Source of the DNA: Galdieria sulphuraria
Lineage: Eukaryota; Rhodophyta; Bangiophyceae; Galdieriales; Galdieriaceae
NCBI RefSeq assembly: GCF_000341285.1
Contig: NW_005178467.1
Coordinates: 124,001 to 188,000 of the forward strand
DNA length: 64,000 bases
Direction of reading: 5' to 3'
A program made the translations under genes and the position numbers. Below are positions 11,674 through 24,284 of the stretch, piece by piece (within the stretch, counting starts at the first letter, position 1; every line of letters starts with the position of its first letter). The notes below the pieces were generated by a model. That model searched no databases, had not been told where the DNA came from, and worked only from the letters and a program-made list of their open reading frames with translations.

Positions 11674-12559
11674 TTATGACAAAAGCGGACTCAACCTTTC
11701 CTTCCATTCATGAACTGACCAAGAACTTGAAGCTACAGGATCTTTCATTCTGTTGATCATGAAAGTAGGTGATACATGAATATCTAATTGACGAGCATAT
11801 CGAATACTCAACTTTAAATCCTAGCAAAAGTGACATCGCCTTGAACTATATGAAAAGCTCCAACTTACTGCCGTTACATCATTGCCTTCCTTAGTATCCA
11901 GGATTTCCAACTTTTTTAAAACTTGCTCCGGTTCAATTCCAACTTCCTATCAAGACCACAACACAAAGTCAAACGAAACTCGATGAGAATATTCTCTTCA
12001 AAAAGACACATAGTATACCTTTGCTAACTTTGCCAATTGTTCATACATCTCTTTGCTATATACAGCAAACCATTGGCAGTCAAATATTCTACATCTCTCC
12101 TTTTTGTGCACTTACCGACTCTTCTGATACACTTTTTGATCAATAAAATTGTCCAAGTTTTCAAATAATACGCGAGAATACGGATAAAACTTGTCAGGAT
12201 CGATTTGTTTCACTGCCAATGCTGCTTCGTGCAAGAGAGTGGATTGGGGGTGCCAAGGCTGTATTTGATGCTGGAAATAAAAGCATATCTTCTCTTCCAT
12301 TGCAGGAAGCACTTGATCCATCAGTATGAAAAACGCTTTTTTGGAAAATGGGCACTAGGAGACCGAGTAGTGTTTAGAGAAGCTATTTCCAATTCATAAA
12401 GTTGCTTACACAGTAGTCCAAAAACACTTCCATTTGAATGGGAGCTCCTCGAGGACCCCATGCAGTACCGATCGGCTTATTTGTTTGTTGTCATATTTAA
12501 TAAAACAGAAACTTTGGCATACTTACCTGTCTAGGAAGAGGAGGCCAGTTGGAAGCCAT
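11674..12559 (-). CDS. DsbA-like thioredoxin-fold protein with CCPFS in place of CxxC
   Basis: Assembled from six short exons: ATG 12559 (MASNWPPLPRQ), PIGTAWGPRGAPIQMEVFLDYC, then CPFSKKAFFILMDQVLPAME and about 70 more residues, then KEMYEQLAKLAK, EVGIEPEQVLKKLEILD, and a last exon with ARQLDIHVSPTFMINRMKDP ending WKERLSPLLS. The order of a DYxCPxS active-site turn after a beta strand, a helical insert and the cis-Pro strand VSPTFMIN is that of the DsbA/2-hydroxychromene isomerase fold. The site reads DYCCPFSKK, so there is no CxxC dithiol, though two adjacent cysteines remain. This suggests a non-oxidoreductase or glutathione-dependent role. It is close (60 nt) to the ArfGAP start on the other strand. 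Confidence 0.7.
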
Positions 12560-12619
12560 TATCCGTTCAATTCCAATTTTCACAATCTTTATAATTATTT
12601 TTTCTCGTGTCTTTAAAGT

Positions 12620-14047
12620 ATGGAACAAGAAGAAGCTTTAAATATTCTACGAAACTTACAAAGATTAGATGAAAATATGTACGTCTATTACTGGGTATTC
12701 TTTTCCTCTATTAAGTTTCCTTAGGTACTGTGTGGACTGTGGAGCACATAATCCACAGTGGGCTACTGTAACTTATGGTACTTTTATTTGTTTGGAGTGT
12801 TCAGGTCAGTTGATGGAAATAAGCAGAGTATAGTAGAATACAAAAGTTGAATGATAGGAAAACATCGCTCCCTTGGTGTGCATATTTCTTTTGTACGTAG
12901 CATTGGAATGGATAGATGGAAAGTACACGAGATAAAGAAGATGCAGCTCGGAGGCAATAAAGCGTTCAAGAAGTTTTTGAAAAGCCAAGGCGTGTCGCTT
13001 TCTTTATCTACTACTGAAAAGTATCAAACGCCTGCAGCCAAGTTGTACGCCGAAAAACTTCAGAACCAAGTGATGAGTACAGAAGAATGGGGAACTAGTG
13101 GAAAGAATAGTGACCTTCCCAACAGAGATTCTTCTTCGCTTAAAATAACTACAGAACATAATGAAAAACAAGGAAAGAGTGAAGTAACGACTAATATGAT
13201 TAGCGTTGGTGGTCTTTCTGATGGTGAATATTCGGTTGCGTCGAAACGTGAGAAACGAGTGAATCCTTTGAGATCAAATAATAGGAGAATTATCAACTTG
13301 CAGCAGCAGGTGCACAACACAACAGACTTTAGTTCAGGACATTCTTATGCTTCCACTGAATACCAGGAGTGGGAACCTTCAGTATCCATGGCTTCCCAAC
13401 GGGATGATGGCTTTCAGACGAAATCTAAGCAGCCTACTATGCCAAACAGAAATAACTGGATGGATTCAAGTGCTGCTTATGAGACAGAGTCAAAACGTCC
13501 TCCTGACATAGACCAGGTAACCAGTTTATTGAAGAACCAAGTGTCACTACTCTCAGAACGAGCAAAGAAAAGTGAATTGATAATGCAAGCCAGGGAGAAG
13601 ACGGCTCAGACAGCATCCAAGCTGCACTCTTGGTTGCAGTCTTTCTCAAACAGAGTGTCAGGTGAAATAGAAAGGCTGCACGATTCTGATTCTTCGGGTC
13701 AAAGAAGCGAGTTGTTGCAAGGAATATCGCACTTAAAGGTACTGTCCTAGTAACTGGTGTATATTTTTTTGGAATTTATGGACTCATCGTGTGAACAATA
13801 GCGAAATGAACTTCATTATAGAGAAGATGTTGCAGAATACCAGTCATCCGATCGGGAAAGAGAGAGTAGTTTTGATGTCTCTGCAGCGTCCTATTTGTCA
13901 GCTTCTAAACAACAACAAGAACCAAATATATGGGAAAATAGAACGAGAGAGTTAACAACAAAGAAATCCCACAGCGAATGGGAGTGGCCAGAAGAAGAAG
14001 AAGAAGACCGAAGTAATCCTTATTTTGTGAAAATCAAAGAGAAATAG
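12620..14047 (+). CDS. ArfGAP domain protein
   Basis: Stimulates GTP hydrolysis by Arf GTPases during COPI coat cycling at the Golgi. The zinc finger spans the first exons: after [20 protein letters not shown] the motif is [20 protein letters not shown] followed by CLEC, the standard C-x2-C-x16-C-x2-[20 protein letters not shown] follows in exon 3 with the catalytic arginine region. The rest of the protein is polar and mostly disordered, with an amphipathic helical stretch near [18 protein letters not shown], as in ArfGAP1-type proteins with lipid-packing sensors. Introns lie near 12677-12724, 12806-12851 and 13739-13801. The C-terminus is acidic (EEEEED) and ends IKEK. Confidence 0.88.
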
Positions 14048-14088
14048 AATGGATACGAGACCAACTCAAGTTTAACATCCAATAAACA

Positions 14089-15645
14089 ATGGATCGTCTA
14101 ACGGAACTTAGAAATATAGCTTCACCTTCCAGTGAAAGGGAAGATGACGACGTTATACAAGCAGCTTCACGTGTACTGCATGGAGACTATCAGCAAGGCA
14201 AGAAAAACACTACTTCATTCACCTTTTCCAATGAACCTAGTAACTACAACTAGAACAAGGAAACGAGCAACCTCAGGAAGAAGAAAAGAAGAATATTCTA
14301 GACGAGATGGAAAATGGTCTTGCAAAGCTACAACGCAAGTTCTTTTCACCCTTTTCCAGCAAGACACACGGCAACGAGGTAAAGTTGTGCAACGGTTTGT
14401 GTTGCTGTCCTAACGCTCTTGTTGACCCATCTTATGAAGGACCTTGAAAGTAGTCGTCAGCAATCTGGACAGACAAACCAAAGTGCTGGAGCTGTAGAAG
14501 ATAATGTCTTATCTAGCTTTTATGAAGACGTCGACTCAGTGAAGGCTCTCATTGAAAAACTAAAACTTCAAACGAAAGCTGTTGCACAAAAACACCGGTT
14601 TGTATTATTTTAAAACAGAGTTACCTTTCTATAGTAATCCTGGTAATGTAGTGCGTTACTTGAAAACCCAACTAACGCTTCGAAGTTCGAGGAAGAACTG
14701 ATGACAGAGACTTCGTTGGCAAGAGAACTTGCCGTTGGGATTAAGAGACGTTTGGATAGAATGAAAGTAGGTTTTCAACCCTTTTTTTTTATGAAGTTTT
14801 GAATAAAAAACTTTCAAGGAGTTACAAAACAAAGTCGAGAGAGAAAAAGGGCAAGGATCTAGTGAGTCTCGCATTATTGTTGGTACGACAGGGATAGATT
14901 ATGAGAAACTTTAGAAATAATATGTCGACAGGGACACAAGGTGCTTTAGCCAAGCGTTTTATGAATGCTATGCGTGAATTTCAAAATGTACAGGAAGAAT
15001 GTGAAAATGACATGAGAGATCAGGTAGGATAAAGGTGGATATGATAATCAATTCTAAAGAAATATTGTGATCAGGCGGAAAGACAACTGAAAATCATCAA
15101 CCCGAAGATAACCAAGACAGAAGTGGATACAGTCTTAGATGCTACTGGTTCAGGTGGTAATGCAAGTTCAGAAATTTTACGACAGCAGGTCCTGAGGACT
15201 GGATTTTTATGAAAAGATCGGTTAACTTGTGACTTTAGATGTTGATGGCTCGAGACGGTGATTATAATTCCATTCGACTAGTTATGGAGGATGTGGAAGA
15301 ACGCACTCGTGCTATGCGTCAGTTGGAAGAGAATATTCAAGAATTAAGACAAATGTTTCTGGACATGAGTGTATTAGTGGAGGCTCAGGGAGAGACCATT
15401 GACCAAATTGAAAGCAATATAAGTAGTGCAAAGGCCAGTACCAAAACGGCTGCTTCTCAGTTGAGAGGTGCTCGTAAGCATCAGAAAAGGTAGTGAATAT
15501 GCTTTTGAAGTGCAACTCATTTTATATGAAATACTTTAGATACTATCGTCTACTATTCTGTCTCTTTTGTTGCTTGATTATTTTACTTATAGCCATTCTG
15601 GTCCCTATTGGAGTGGCAGTTATTCGTCCAAATAATGGAGGATAG
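14089..15645 (+). CDS. Syntaxin (Qa-SNARE), tail-anchored
   Basis: Drives membrane fusion in the secretory or endosomal system. The N-terminal regulatory helices are spread over many small exons, for example FYEDVDSVKALIEKLKLQTK near 14517-14576. The SNARE motif runs MRQLEENIQELRQMFLDM then SVLVEAQGETIDQIESNI (about 15310-15420) and keeps the central zero-layer glutamine typical of Qa-SNAREs. After the last intron a membrane anchor (LLFCLFCCLIILLIAILV) ends the protein with IRPNNGG. About eight introns of 45-80 nt are inferred. The start codon is only 41 nt after the ArfGAP stop, so both trafficking genes form a tight tandem pair. The sequence is close to plasma-membrane/Sso-type syntaxins; the exact compartment is not certain. 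Confidence 0.88.
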
Positions 15646-15855
15646 ATAGAAAAATTCTAAATATTCTGCTTTTGTAGAGCAATCTATATATGAAGTTATT
15701 GGAAATAAGTGTAGCAAAAGATTTGCAATGAAAAAGAATGATCGGGAAACTAACAAATGGAACTGCTCAAAACCGATAAAGTCTTATTGCCAACCAACTT
15801 CTGTACATTTTATTGGCTACTTACTGGAAAATATCCCAAAAATTTGTTAGTATTT

Positions 15856-16587
15856 CTATTCATCTTGACGCAATTGGACTTTACTGGCTTGAAAGATATG
15901 TCTCTGTCTCATCATATCATCAAATGACTTGCCTTGATTGAGTTTCTTTATAATTGTACGTAAATGAGATAGTCGCAAGTGTAGTAGAAATATTTGTTTA
16001 CCTTCCACCAGGAGTCTCCAAATACTATCGCTATACTTGTGGATGCCACTAGAGTAAAGACAAGAATCTGTAAACCAGGAATATCCAACAAACGGGGTGG
16101 CCTTTGACCCTGTTAAGTTCCCAGTAAAGATAAAGCTTCCCATCATACCTTGTATAACGATTAGAAGCTTTGCTAAAACCTGAATAACGTTGTCCAGTAT
16201 AAGGGTTACGATTTTGGGTCTTAGTAGAACCCTGGCGGAAATCAGCACGAGCAGAGTTTCCGGTACGAGGTTCTGCTCTTTCAAACTGTTTCCTTCGTTG
16301 TTGCTTTAGTACATCATAGGCATCTTTAATCTAATAACAAGCCACTTGAAATAAAACATAGTTGCTTTCCAAGGCTTGTTTCTCACTCTTTTAAAGTTTC
16401 TTTCAGCTTCTTCCCGTTGACCAGGATTTCTATCTGGGTGAAACCTAATAAAGAATAAGGATTCACATATATATATATATTATTGACAAATAAGAATCTA
16501 CTTGAATGCTAGCTTTCTGTATCGTGTTTGTATTTCCTTGTCTGTTGCTAAGCTGGATAGACCCAAAACATGATACGGATTTTCCAT
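15856..16587 (-). CDS. Membrane-anchored J-domain protein
   Basis: A J protein that stimulates an Hsp70 partner. ATG 16587 begins MENPYHVLGLSSLATDKEIQ; across an intron the joint gives YRKLAFKFHPDRNPGQREEA, with the essential HPD motif, and a further intron leads into IKDAYDVLKQQRRKQFERAE. After a basic linker (about 40 residues) a 47-nt intron can be placed that opens a hydrophobic segment, LQILVFTLVASTSIAIVFG, followed by a last exon ending FQASKVQLRQDE. This gives one transmembrane helix near the C-terminus. The J domain at the very N-terminus and the single anchor suggest the J domain faces the cytosol or matrix. The membrane exon is inferred from frame only. Confidence 0.75.
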
Positions 16588-17895
16588 CACAAGAAGCCTC
16601 TATTGCCCATCCTTTTTTTCTTTCTTTGGTGAAGGTTGTATCGTCAAATGTCTTTCATGCTCAACTAGGCAAAAAATGGTTCCTCTTTGGTAAAAATGAT
16701 AAATATTTTCTATACACAAAAAGATGTCACTCTTATCAAAAAGATATCTACAAGAATGAAGCTTCACAACGATGAAATATTAGGGATACCTTTTTCTTTA
16801 TGAATGGTGTACGATATACAAGTGTAAGTTTAAACTGAGGGCCTGCTCTAAGAATATATGAAACATCAACAAAAAGTCTTCTCGCACATCAAAAAAGTTT
16901 GAATGAGTAGTATCATATTTTCGTTTTGGGATGCGTTCTGCTTCAACTTGAATTTCACAAGCAGTAAATCTCACGAAAGATGTTGCATTAGGTTCCATAT
17001 GGAAGTATGTTTCCATAAAGGCTAACAACAACTTGTTAGAAAGAATAAAGTGACTTCAAAATACAAGAAAGGATATACATGTAGACATGAATAGATATTG
17101 ATCTTGAACTTTCTATTTTCGAGTCCAGCTGTCTCTTTCTTAATGAAAATGAAGAAAGATAGAAACATATTTTCTCGTTATTCCGTAGTGTCGAGACGCA
17201 TAATTGTACAGAAGCATCAAGAAAGTAAATATCCTATTGGAAACTTTGTCTTTCATCAATTACCCGTACAGTAGGAAAAGATATAGAAAATAACAACAAT
17301 CAAAACTCATGGTTAAATTTCGATCGGGCAAGCGAAGAAAAGAACATTCATGTTATTGATGCTTTAGATTTGAATGAATGACGTTGTAGAAAGATAAAAT
17401 GACTTTATGAGGCTAACAGAATAAGTTACGAATAGAACTTTATTCGTCTCAGTTGGCTAAAACTCTACAACAGCACCAGACGCATTTTATAGTCAATGAA
17501 GATTTCAAAAGAGACAAATATGTAACCAAAGCACTATAAAACGAAGAATACAACTGCAAATAGAGCTTCTGGTAAGCAAAAAAAGAGTAAAATTGTCTGT
17601 TTCTTTAGGACCAAATGTTCTCTTTTTATGTATAATACATTGCTATGGAATAGGTACAATATCCAAAGCACATGAAAGAGCTCAGTTTCACATGCAAAGA
17701 AATAATGAGACTAAAAGAAAATGGATCTATGCCTCTTTTCATTTTCTACAGCCTCTCTTGTATTGAAGAAACCCATATACTCGAACAGGATAATACTCCA
17801 AGTGAAAACAAAAGGGACCCATTCTTCCAAGAACCAGAATAAAATAATAAGTTGCGGGGATATATCTTGATTCGTTGAAGTCAAAAGCATGCTTG
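16588..17895. other. About 1.3 kb gene-poor stretch with one weak frame
   Basis: No family is recognised. A 78-codon frame on the minus strand (16798-17031, TTG first, ATG at 17016) has protein-like composition but no homologue I know. The rest is AT-rich with no clear repeat, tRNA or snRNA. Confidence 0.45.
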
Positions 17896-18099
17896 TTAAT
17901 CATAGAGTTTAAGATAATATATTCCCAAGATTTTTGAAACTGCCCAAGCAGCAGACGCTAAAAGGATCCAAAAGCGATAAATCGTCAAAAGTTGTTTTTT
18001 CTTTTGTTTTCTACTTGTTGTATTGCCTTCATTAGCTATTTCTATCCATTTGGGGGATTTGGATTGACAATTGAAAGAGGGAAGATGCGACATTTTCAT
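17896..18099 (-). CDS. Small single-pass membrane protein, 67 residues
   Basis: ATG 18099 opens a frame with a polar N-terminus, a basic patch (SRKQKKKQ) and one hydrophobic helix (FWILLASAAWAVSKILGIYY) close to the C-terminus, ending LKLYD. The layout is that of tail-anchored or very small ER/mitochondrial membrane proteins. It slightly recalls the SERP1/RAMP4 plan but the sequence match is not good enough to name it. It is divergent from the beta-tubulin gene with 247 nt between the starts. Confidence 0.5.
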   Translation of the reverse strand: MKMSHLPSFNCQSKSPKWIEIANEGNTTSRKQKKKQLLTIYRFWILLASAAWAVSKILGIYYLKLYD

Positions 18100-18346
18100 T
18101 AGACAGCGATGATGGCAATCGGCGCTTGAGGAGCAAATTCAATTTGTTAGCGCGCCACATTCAAATTGGGACGTGTCTAGCATCATTTGTTTTTCTCATT
18201 CGACTTGGCTGGTTGAACACGACTAATTCTTTTTCACTTATTTTTCGAACAAGTCTTTTCGTTTAGTAGTTCATTTAAACAAGGTATGATAGTATAAAGT
18301 AGTTTAAAAGTATCTCTAAACTGAGTATCTGTTTCTTCGTTAGAAA

Positions 18347-19681
18347 ATGCGTGAGATTGTACATGTGCAAGCTGGGCAGTGTGGAAACCAAATAGGAACC
18401 AAGTTTTGGGAAGTAATATGTGACGAACACGGCCTCTCACCTGACGGTTTTTATGCAGGAAACACCCCCTCTCAACTGGACCGTATCAACGTCTATTACA
18501 CTGAGGCCTCGGACAAACGTTATGTTCCACGTGCAGTTCTTGTGGACTTGGAACCAGGCACTATGGATGCTATCAAAAGTGGTAAACTTGGAAAAATGTT
18601 TCGCCCAGACAACTTCATCTATGGTCAAAGTGGTGCTGGAAACAACTGGGCTAAAGGTCACTATACAGAAGGAGCAGAGTTAGTTGATGCAGTTTTAGAT
18701 GTAGTGCGTAAGGAAGCAGAAGCATGTGACTGTTTACAAGGATTCCAAGTAACTCACTCACTGGGTGGAGGTACAGGTTCTGGAATGGGTACTTTGCTAA
18801 TTTCTAAGATAAGGGAAGAATATCCTGATCGAATGATGGGAACCTATTCAGTATTGCCCTCTCCAAAAGTGTCTGATACAGTTGTTGAACCTTACAACTG
18901 TATTCTTTCAGTCCACCAGTTGGTAGAAAATGGAGATGAAGTGTTTTGCATAGACAACGAAGCACTCTATAACATTTGTCACAACACCTTAAAGATGAAT
19001 AATCCATCATATAGCGACCTCAATCAACTAGTAACTGCAGTCATGTCAGGTATTACGTGCTCACTTCGTTTTCCGGGACAACTAAACGCAGACTTGCGTA
19101 AATTGGCAACTAATCTTATTCCCTTTCCCCGATTACATTTCTTCATGATTGGATTCGCTCCCCTTGCAGCTCCTGGGACTCAGCAATACAAATCCAGTTC
19201 AGTGGCCGATCTCTGCCAGCAAATGTTCGATTCACGTAACATGATGGCAGCTTGTGATCCTCGACATGGTCGTTACCTCACTGCAGCTGCATATTTCCGA
19301 GGCAAAGTTCCAACAAACGAAATCGACGATCAATTGATGACAGTTCAGAACAAAAATGCTGCTTCATTTGTGGAGTGGATACCTAACAATATCAAAAGCT
19401 CTCTCTGTGATATTCCTCCCAAGGGTATGCAACGTTCGGCAACCTTTATTGGAAATTCCACTGCTATTCAAGAGCTGTTCAAGAGAGTCGGTGAACAATT
19501 TGCAGCAATGTTTCGTCGCAAAGCTTTTCTTCATTGGTATACTGGAGAAGGTATGGACGAAATGGAATTCACCGAAGCCGAAAGCAACATGAGCGATTTG
19601 GTTTCTGAATACCAACAGTATCAGGAAGCCACAATAGATGACGACTTTGGAGATGACGGTGAGGAAGGCGAAGAATATTAA
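18347..19681 (+). CDS. Beta-tubulin, copy 1
   Basis: Polymerises with alpha-tubulin into microtubules. The frame is intronless, 444 residues, the standard length. It opens with [17 protein letters not shown], which contains the MREI tetrapeptide used for co-translational autoregulation of tubulin mRNA in animals. The GTP-binding signature [10 protein letters not shown], the loop [16 protein letters not shown] and the C-terminal core [19 protein letters not shown] are intact. The acidic tail ends [10 protein letters not shown]; a final EEY is the ending typical of alpha-tubulin and is unusual on a beta-tubulin. TTCGTTAG just before the ATG could be the acceptor of a leader intron. Confidence 0.97.
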   Translation: MREIVHVQAGQCGNQIGTKFWEVICDEHGLSPDGFYAGNTPSQLDRINVYYTEASDKRYVPRAVLVDLEPGTMDAIKSGKLGKMFRPDNFIYGQSGAGNNWAKGHYTEGAELVDAVLDVVRKEAEACDCLQGFQVTHSLGGGTGSGMGTLLISKIREEYPDRMMGTYSVLPSPKVSDTVVEPYNCILSVHQLVENGDEVFCIDNEALYNICHNTLKMNNPSYSDLNQLVTAVMSGITCSLRFPGQLNADLRKLATNLIPFPRLHFFMIGFAPLAAPGTQQYKSSSVADLCQQMFDSRNMMAACDPRHGRYLTAAAYFRGKVPTNEIDDQLMTVQNKNAASFVEWIPNNIKSSLCDIPPKGMQRSATFIGNSTAIQELFKRVGEQFAAMFRRKAFLHWYTGEGMDEMEFTEAESNMSDLVSEYQQYQEATIDDDFGDDGEEGEEY

Positions 19682-19948
19682 GTAGAATACCCAACTTAAT
19701 CAGCAGTTGTTAATGAACGTCAAAAATAAACGTGGTTTGCTTGTCTCAAGAAATACAATAATTGAAATAACAGAGCAATATGTTGGACACTTAAGAGCAA
19801 AAGTCAAGCTAACAACACGAGGGGCAATTTCTACATGCTTTATAAGCTGTCATTGATCCGTTATACCTTTTCTCAGATTTTGGATTTGTGACTGATTGGT
19901 TGCTTGGTTCCACGTGCTTGTCAACTTGTTTGGCTGTTTAGGTATTAA

Positions 19949-20641
<693 letters not shown>

Positions 20642-21022
20642 GTGTGTTTGCTTTTTGCGAAACTTTTAGTATTGAGTGCTTTGCTTGAGTGAATAAATGT
20701 TTGTTTGTGGTTATTGCAAGTTTTTCTATTTTTATGTCAATAATAATATTTCAACGGGTCAATAGCTTTATTTTGGCAACAGCATGCAGAAGGCTCTCCG
20801 TGGTGCTTGTCATTTTTGAATGACGTTCTTGTGACATTGACCACAATTAGGCACGAGATATACGAGACAATATGTAGCGGAAAAGAATGGGATGAAAACT
20901 TTCAAATGGAATTGTTTATCCAAAACAACTTTAGTGCTGTTCACCAAATTATGAATGACTACATATATGAAACACCAGTGAGGAGAATCAAATGAACTTG
21001 GACGCCATAAAGGCACAATTGT
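20642..21022. other. Convergent 3' region between polyubiquitin and beta-tubulin 2
   Basis: Mostly 3' untranslated sequence. A frame of about 80 codons on the plus strand ending at 20995 (HEIYETICSGKEWDENFQ in its middle) has protein-like composition but no ATG near its start and no known family; it could be an orphan exon or chance. Confidence 0.35.
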
Positions 21023-22354
21023 TTAAAATGTTTCCTCTTCTATGTCGACATCAAAGTCATCTTCGACAGTAGCTTCTTGATACTGTTGATATTCTGACAC
21101 CAAGTCATTCATGTTACTTTCTGCTTCCGTGAACTCCATTTCATCCATTCCCTCTCCAGTATACCAATGAAGAAAAGCTTTGCGACGAAACATTGCGGTA
21201 AATTGCTCACCAACTCGTTGAAATAGTTCTTGTATGGAGGTAGAATTGCCCACAAACGTTGCTGATTTTTTCATACCTAAAGGAGGAATATCACACAGAG
21301 AGCTTTTGATGTTGTTTGGAATCCATTCAACAAAGTAGGAGGAATTCTTGTTCTGAATGTTAAACATTTGATCATCAATATCTTGTGTTGACATGTTTCC
21401 ACGGAAGTATGCTGCAGCAGTTAAATAGCGACCATGGCGGGGATCACATGCAGCCATCATGTTCTTGGCATCGAACATTTGTTGAGTCAACTCAGAAACA
21501 CTAGCAGAACGATACTGTTGTGAGCCTGGTGAACTTAAGGGTGCAAATCCAATCATGAAGAAATGAAGGCGTGGAAAGGGAATCAAATTGGTAGCCAACT
21601 TTCGTAGATCTGCATTCAACTGTCCTGGGAAACGCAATGAACAAGTAATACCTGACATCACTGCTGAAACCAAATGATTCAAGTCTCCGTAACTAGGATT
21701 GCTGAGCTTCAATGTTCGGAAGCAGATGTCATAAAGTGCTTCATTGTCAATGCAGAATACTTCATCTGCGTTTTCAACCAACTGATGAACGGAAAGAGTA
21801 CAATTATAAGGTTCCACCACAGTATCGGACACCTTTGGGGATGGAACTACAGAATAGGTACCCATCATTCGATCGGGATATTCTTCCCGTATTTTAGAGA
21901 TTAAAAGGGTTCCTAAACCAGAACCTGTTCCACCTCCAAGTGAATGTGTGATTTGAAAGCCTTGCAAGCAGTCACACGACTCTGCTTCTCGCCGGACTAC
22001 ATCTAAGACATTATCTATGAGCTCTGCACCTTCAGTGTAGTGACCTTTTGCCCAGTTGTTTCCGGCACTACTCTGACCATACACAAAGTTGTCTGGGCGA
22101 AAGAGTTTTCCGTATGGACTGGCTTTTACAGCGTCCATTGTCCCTGGTTCCAAGTCTATCAACACAGCACGGGGAACATATCTTCCTCCTGTCGCTTCAC
22201 TGTAGTATACATTGATTCTGTCCAGTTGTGACGGAGAATTTCCTTCGTAAAGTCCGGAGGGGTTGATACCATGTTCCCCGGAGATTACTTCCCAAAACTT
22301 TGAACCTATTTGGTTGCCGCATTGTCCTGCTTGGATATGAACAATTTCCCTCAT
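21023..22354 (-). CDS. Beta-tubulin, copy 2 (divergent)
   Basis: 443 residues, intronless, opening [17 protein letters not shown] and keeping the nucleotide signature [10 protein letters not shown]. It differs from copy 1 at many positions, for example [40 protein letters not shown] and a different tail, [13 protein letters not shown]. The two are therefore old paralogues, not a fresh duplication, although they sit 1.3 kb apart and point towards each other. The tail lacks the EEY ending of copy 1, so the two isotypes may load different modifying enzymes or motors. Confidence 0.96.
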   Translation of the reverse strand: MREIVHIQAGQCGNQIGSKFWEVISGEHGINPSGLYEGNSPSQLDRINVYYSEATGGRYVPRAVLIDLEPGTMDAVKASPYGKLFRPDNFVYGQSSAGNNWAKGHYTEGAELIDNVLDVVRREAESCDCLQGFQITHSLGGGTGSGLGTLLISKIREEYPDRMMGTYSVVPSPKVSDTVVEPYNCTLSVHQLVENADEVFCIDNEALYDICFRTLKLSNPSYGDLNHLVSAVMSGITCSLRFPGQLNADLRKLATNLIPFPRLHFFMIGFAPLSSPGSQQYRSASVSELTQQMFDAKNMMAACDPRHGRYLTAAAYFRGNMSTQDIDDQMFNIQNKNSSYFVEWIPNNIKSSLCDIPPLGMKKSATFVGNSTSIQELFQRVGEQFTAMFRRKAFLHWYTGEGMDEMEFTEAESNMNDLVSEYQQYQEATVEDDFDVDIEEETF

Positions 22355-22817
22355 TTTATATTCTAAAACAGGTCAAATAATTTAGCAAATACTTGAAAGC
22401 ATCGTATGACTTACCAAAGTATTAAGAAAGGGGTACGGAATTGCACAAGCAAACAAAGAAATTTGAAAAGGCATTCTTCTTTCGGATGTTATTAAATTTG
22501 GCGGGCTTTTGCGGTCGAACCATGAGAAGAAGAAGAAGAAGGGGAGCGGAATTCTGAACCTATGATGGACATTGACCATTATTACAGGCTCACCAGAATA
22601 AACTTGTACCTTCAAAGTATTATAAGTGTCTATAGTTTATTCCTTATATGACATATATTTGGAACATTGATTTTATCCATCACTATTGTCTATTGCAATC
22701 ATGATTCCATGAAATTCTATCCGTACTATATGGTTCCGTATTTCAATTATGCTTTCCACCATTCAGCCTTGTTGCCATTTTGAACTTTTCGAAATTCCAA
22801 TTTGACAATTGTGTGCC
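22355..22817. other. Divergent intergenic region, beta-tubulin 2 / primase
   Basis: No gene seen. Contains a purine-rich tract (GAAGAAGAAGAAGAAGG near 22529) and should hold the two promoters. Confidence 0.4.
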
Positions 22818-24284
22818 ATGCAGTTTCCTGAGAGCAATATAACTTCACCTCTGTCAGAAAAGACAAACAACAAGAGACATTTTCTAGCTAACAAACCTCA
22901 GTTCTATTTACACTGTCCTTCAACCGAGGCACCCATAGAGTCTCTTTGGGAAATAGCCGCTCAACGATTACAGCTTTTGCAAGAGATTGATAAACTTCGT
23001 TCCAGAGGAGCGTCATTTCAGGAGTTGACTAGTGCTATTGAAAAGTTTTTGTTTCTTCGGCGACAGCAAAATGAGTACTATTCATACGAAAATATTATAA
23101 CTGACCGACTATATGATACGGAATCACGAGATGTATTGTCTCATTACTTGTTAAGACTTGCTTTCTGTAAACAACAAAATGCCCAAGCATGGTTTCTCCA
23201 AAACGAAACTGTGCTCTTTCAGTGGAGACTAGAAAACTCGCCGCCAACTCAGATAGACACTTTGATAGATCAACTCCAAGCTGTGTGGAGTGATGAAGAG
23301 ATTTCGTTGAGAAAGGTGGTGAAGAATTTGGATCAAGATCCTGAGTTTGCTCAGCTGTATCATCGTCTCTATCAAAAGCTGCCGAGTAGCATGACGCTTT
23401 TGTTATATCAAGTTCCTTTTGAACAAGTTCCTGAGCTATTGAGACATCGTTCGGTGATTATTCGTTCAGGTTATGCCTATTTATTTTCAGAACAGTTGAC
23501 TAGTTTTTTGGTTTCTCGTTTTAGGAGTGTTTTATCTAAGGGTCTTGGAGTTTTACGCAAAATGGAGCACTTTGCTGAAGAACAAGAACAGTTAAACTTG
23601 TTGTTGGAAAGTCTACGAGAGTCTCAAAAGTTCTTTGTGAATCAGTTTTCTTCATATTCATTGAAAGATGCGGAAAATCTTGAGAAAGCCATTCACTTGG
23701 AAGATCTTCCTCAAGCAATGTTTCACATGCCGCTTTGTATGTTTCGTTTGATGAAACGATTGGAACAGAATCATCATTTGAAACATGGTGCTCGTCTTCA
23801 GCTGGGTTTATTTTTAAAAGACTGTGGTTTATCTATGGACGAATCTCTCCATTTTTGGAAGACAGAATTTTCCAAAGGTGGCATTTCTTCTGACAAGTTT
23901 GACAAAGAATATGCTTATGCCATTCGTCATCATTATGGGAGGGAAGGAAAACGTGCCTCATATACTCCTTTCTCGTGTATGAAAATTATTCAGCAACGTC
24001 CTTCGGCTCATGAAGAACACGGTTGTCCTTTCAGAGAACTCAATAGTGCCTCTCTTGATACCCTATTGCAAACATATGGAGTTGAAGAAGCTGGATGTAG
24101 AGCATCCATCGTACAAAAGGCTCAAGAAGGACATTTTCAAGTAGCTTGTGGGATGACTATGCAAATGAAGAAAACAGGACAACAAATAGCAACATCCTCG
24201 GAAGAATTCAGTCCGACAACAACGCATCCAAATCATTACTTTTTTGACTCTCTTGCAACGAAAGAAAACCTTTCCCATAGCTAA
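22818..24284 (+). CDS. PRIM2: DNA primase large subunit (PRIM2/PRI2)
   Basis: Partner of the catalytic primase subunit in the DNA polymerase alpha-primase complex; helps make RNA primers for replication. Intronless, 488 residues from ATG 22818. The C-terminal domain is diagnostic: LQLGLFLKDCGLSMDESLHF, WKTEFSKGG, KEYAYAIRHHYGREGKRA, YTPFSCMKII, HGCPFRELN and QVACGM. The four cysteines (in KDCG, FSCM, HGCP, VACG) are the ligands of the family's 4Fe-4S cluster. The N-terminal domain is alpha-helical and less conserved. The C-terminal tail after the iron-sulfur domain is short and Ser/Thr-rich. Confidence 0.93.
   Translation: MQFPESNITSPLSEKTNNKRHFLANKPQFYLHCPSTEAPIESLWEIAAQRLQLLQEIDKLRSRGASFQELTSAIEKFLFLRRQQNEYYSYENIITDRLYDTESRDVLSHYLLRLAFCKQQNAQAWFLQNETVLFQWRLENSPPTQIDTLIDQLQAVWSDEEISLRKVVKNLDQDPEFAQLYHRLYQKLPSSMTLLLYQVPFEQVPELLRHRSVIIRSGYAYLFSEQLTSFLVSRFRSVLSKGLGVLRKMEHFAEEQEQLNLLLESLRESQKFFVNQFSSYSLKDAENLEKAIHLEDLPQAMFHMPLCMFRLMKRLEQNHHLKHGARLQLGLFLKDCGLSMDESLHFWKTEFSKGGISSDKFDKEYAYAIRHHYGREGKRASYTPFSCMKIIQQRPSAHEEHGCPFRELNSASLDTLLQTYGVEEAGCRASIVQKAQEGHFQVACGMTMQMKKTGQQIATSSEEFSPTTTHPNHYFFDSLATKENLSHS

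Noticed and set aside
17436-17500. TCTCAGTTGGCTA resembles a tRNA D-arm
   Set aside because: No matching acceptor, anticodon or T-arm could be found around it, in normal or permuted order.
22500-22530. GGTTCGAcc-like B-box on the minus strand
   Set aside because: No cloverleaf can be built around it.
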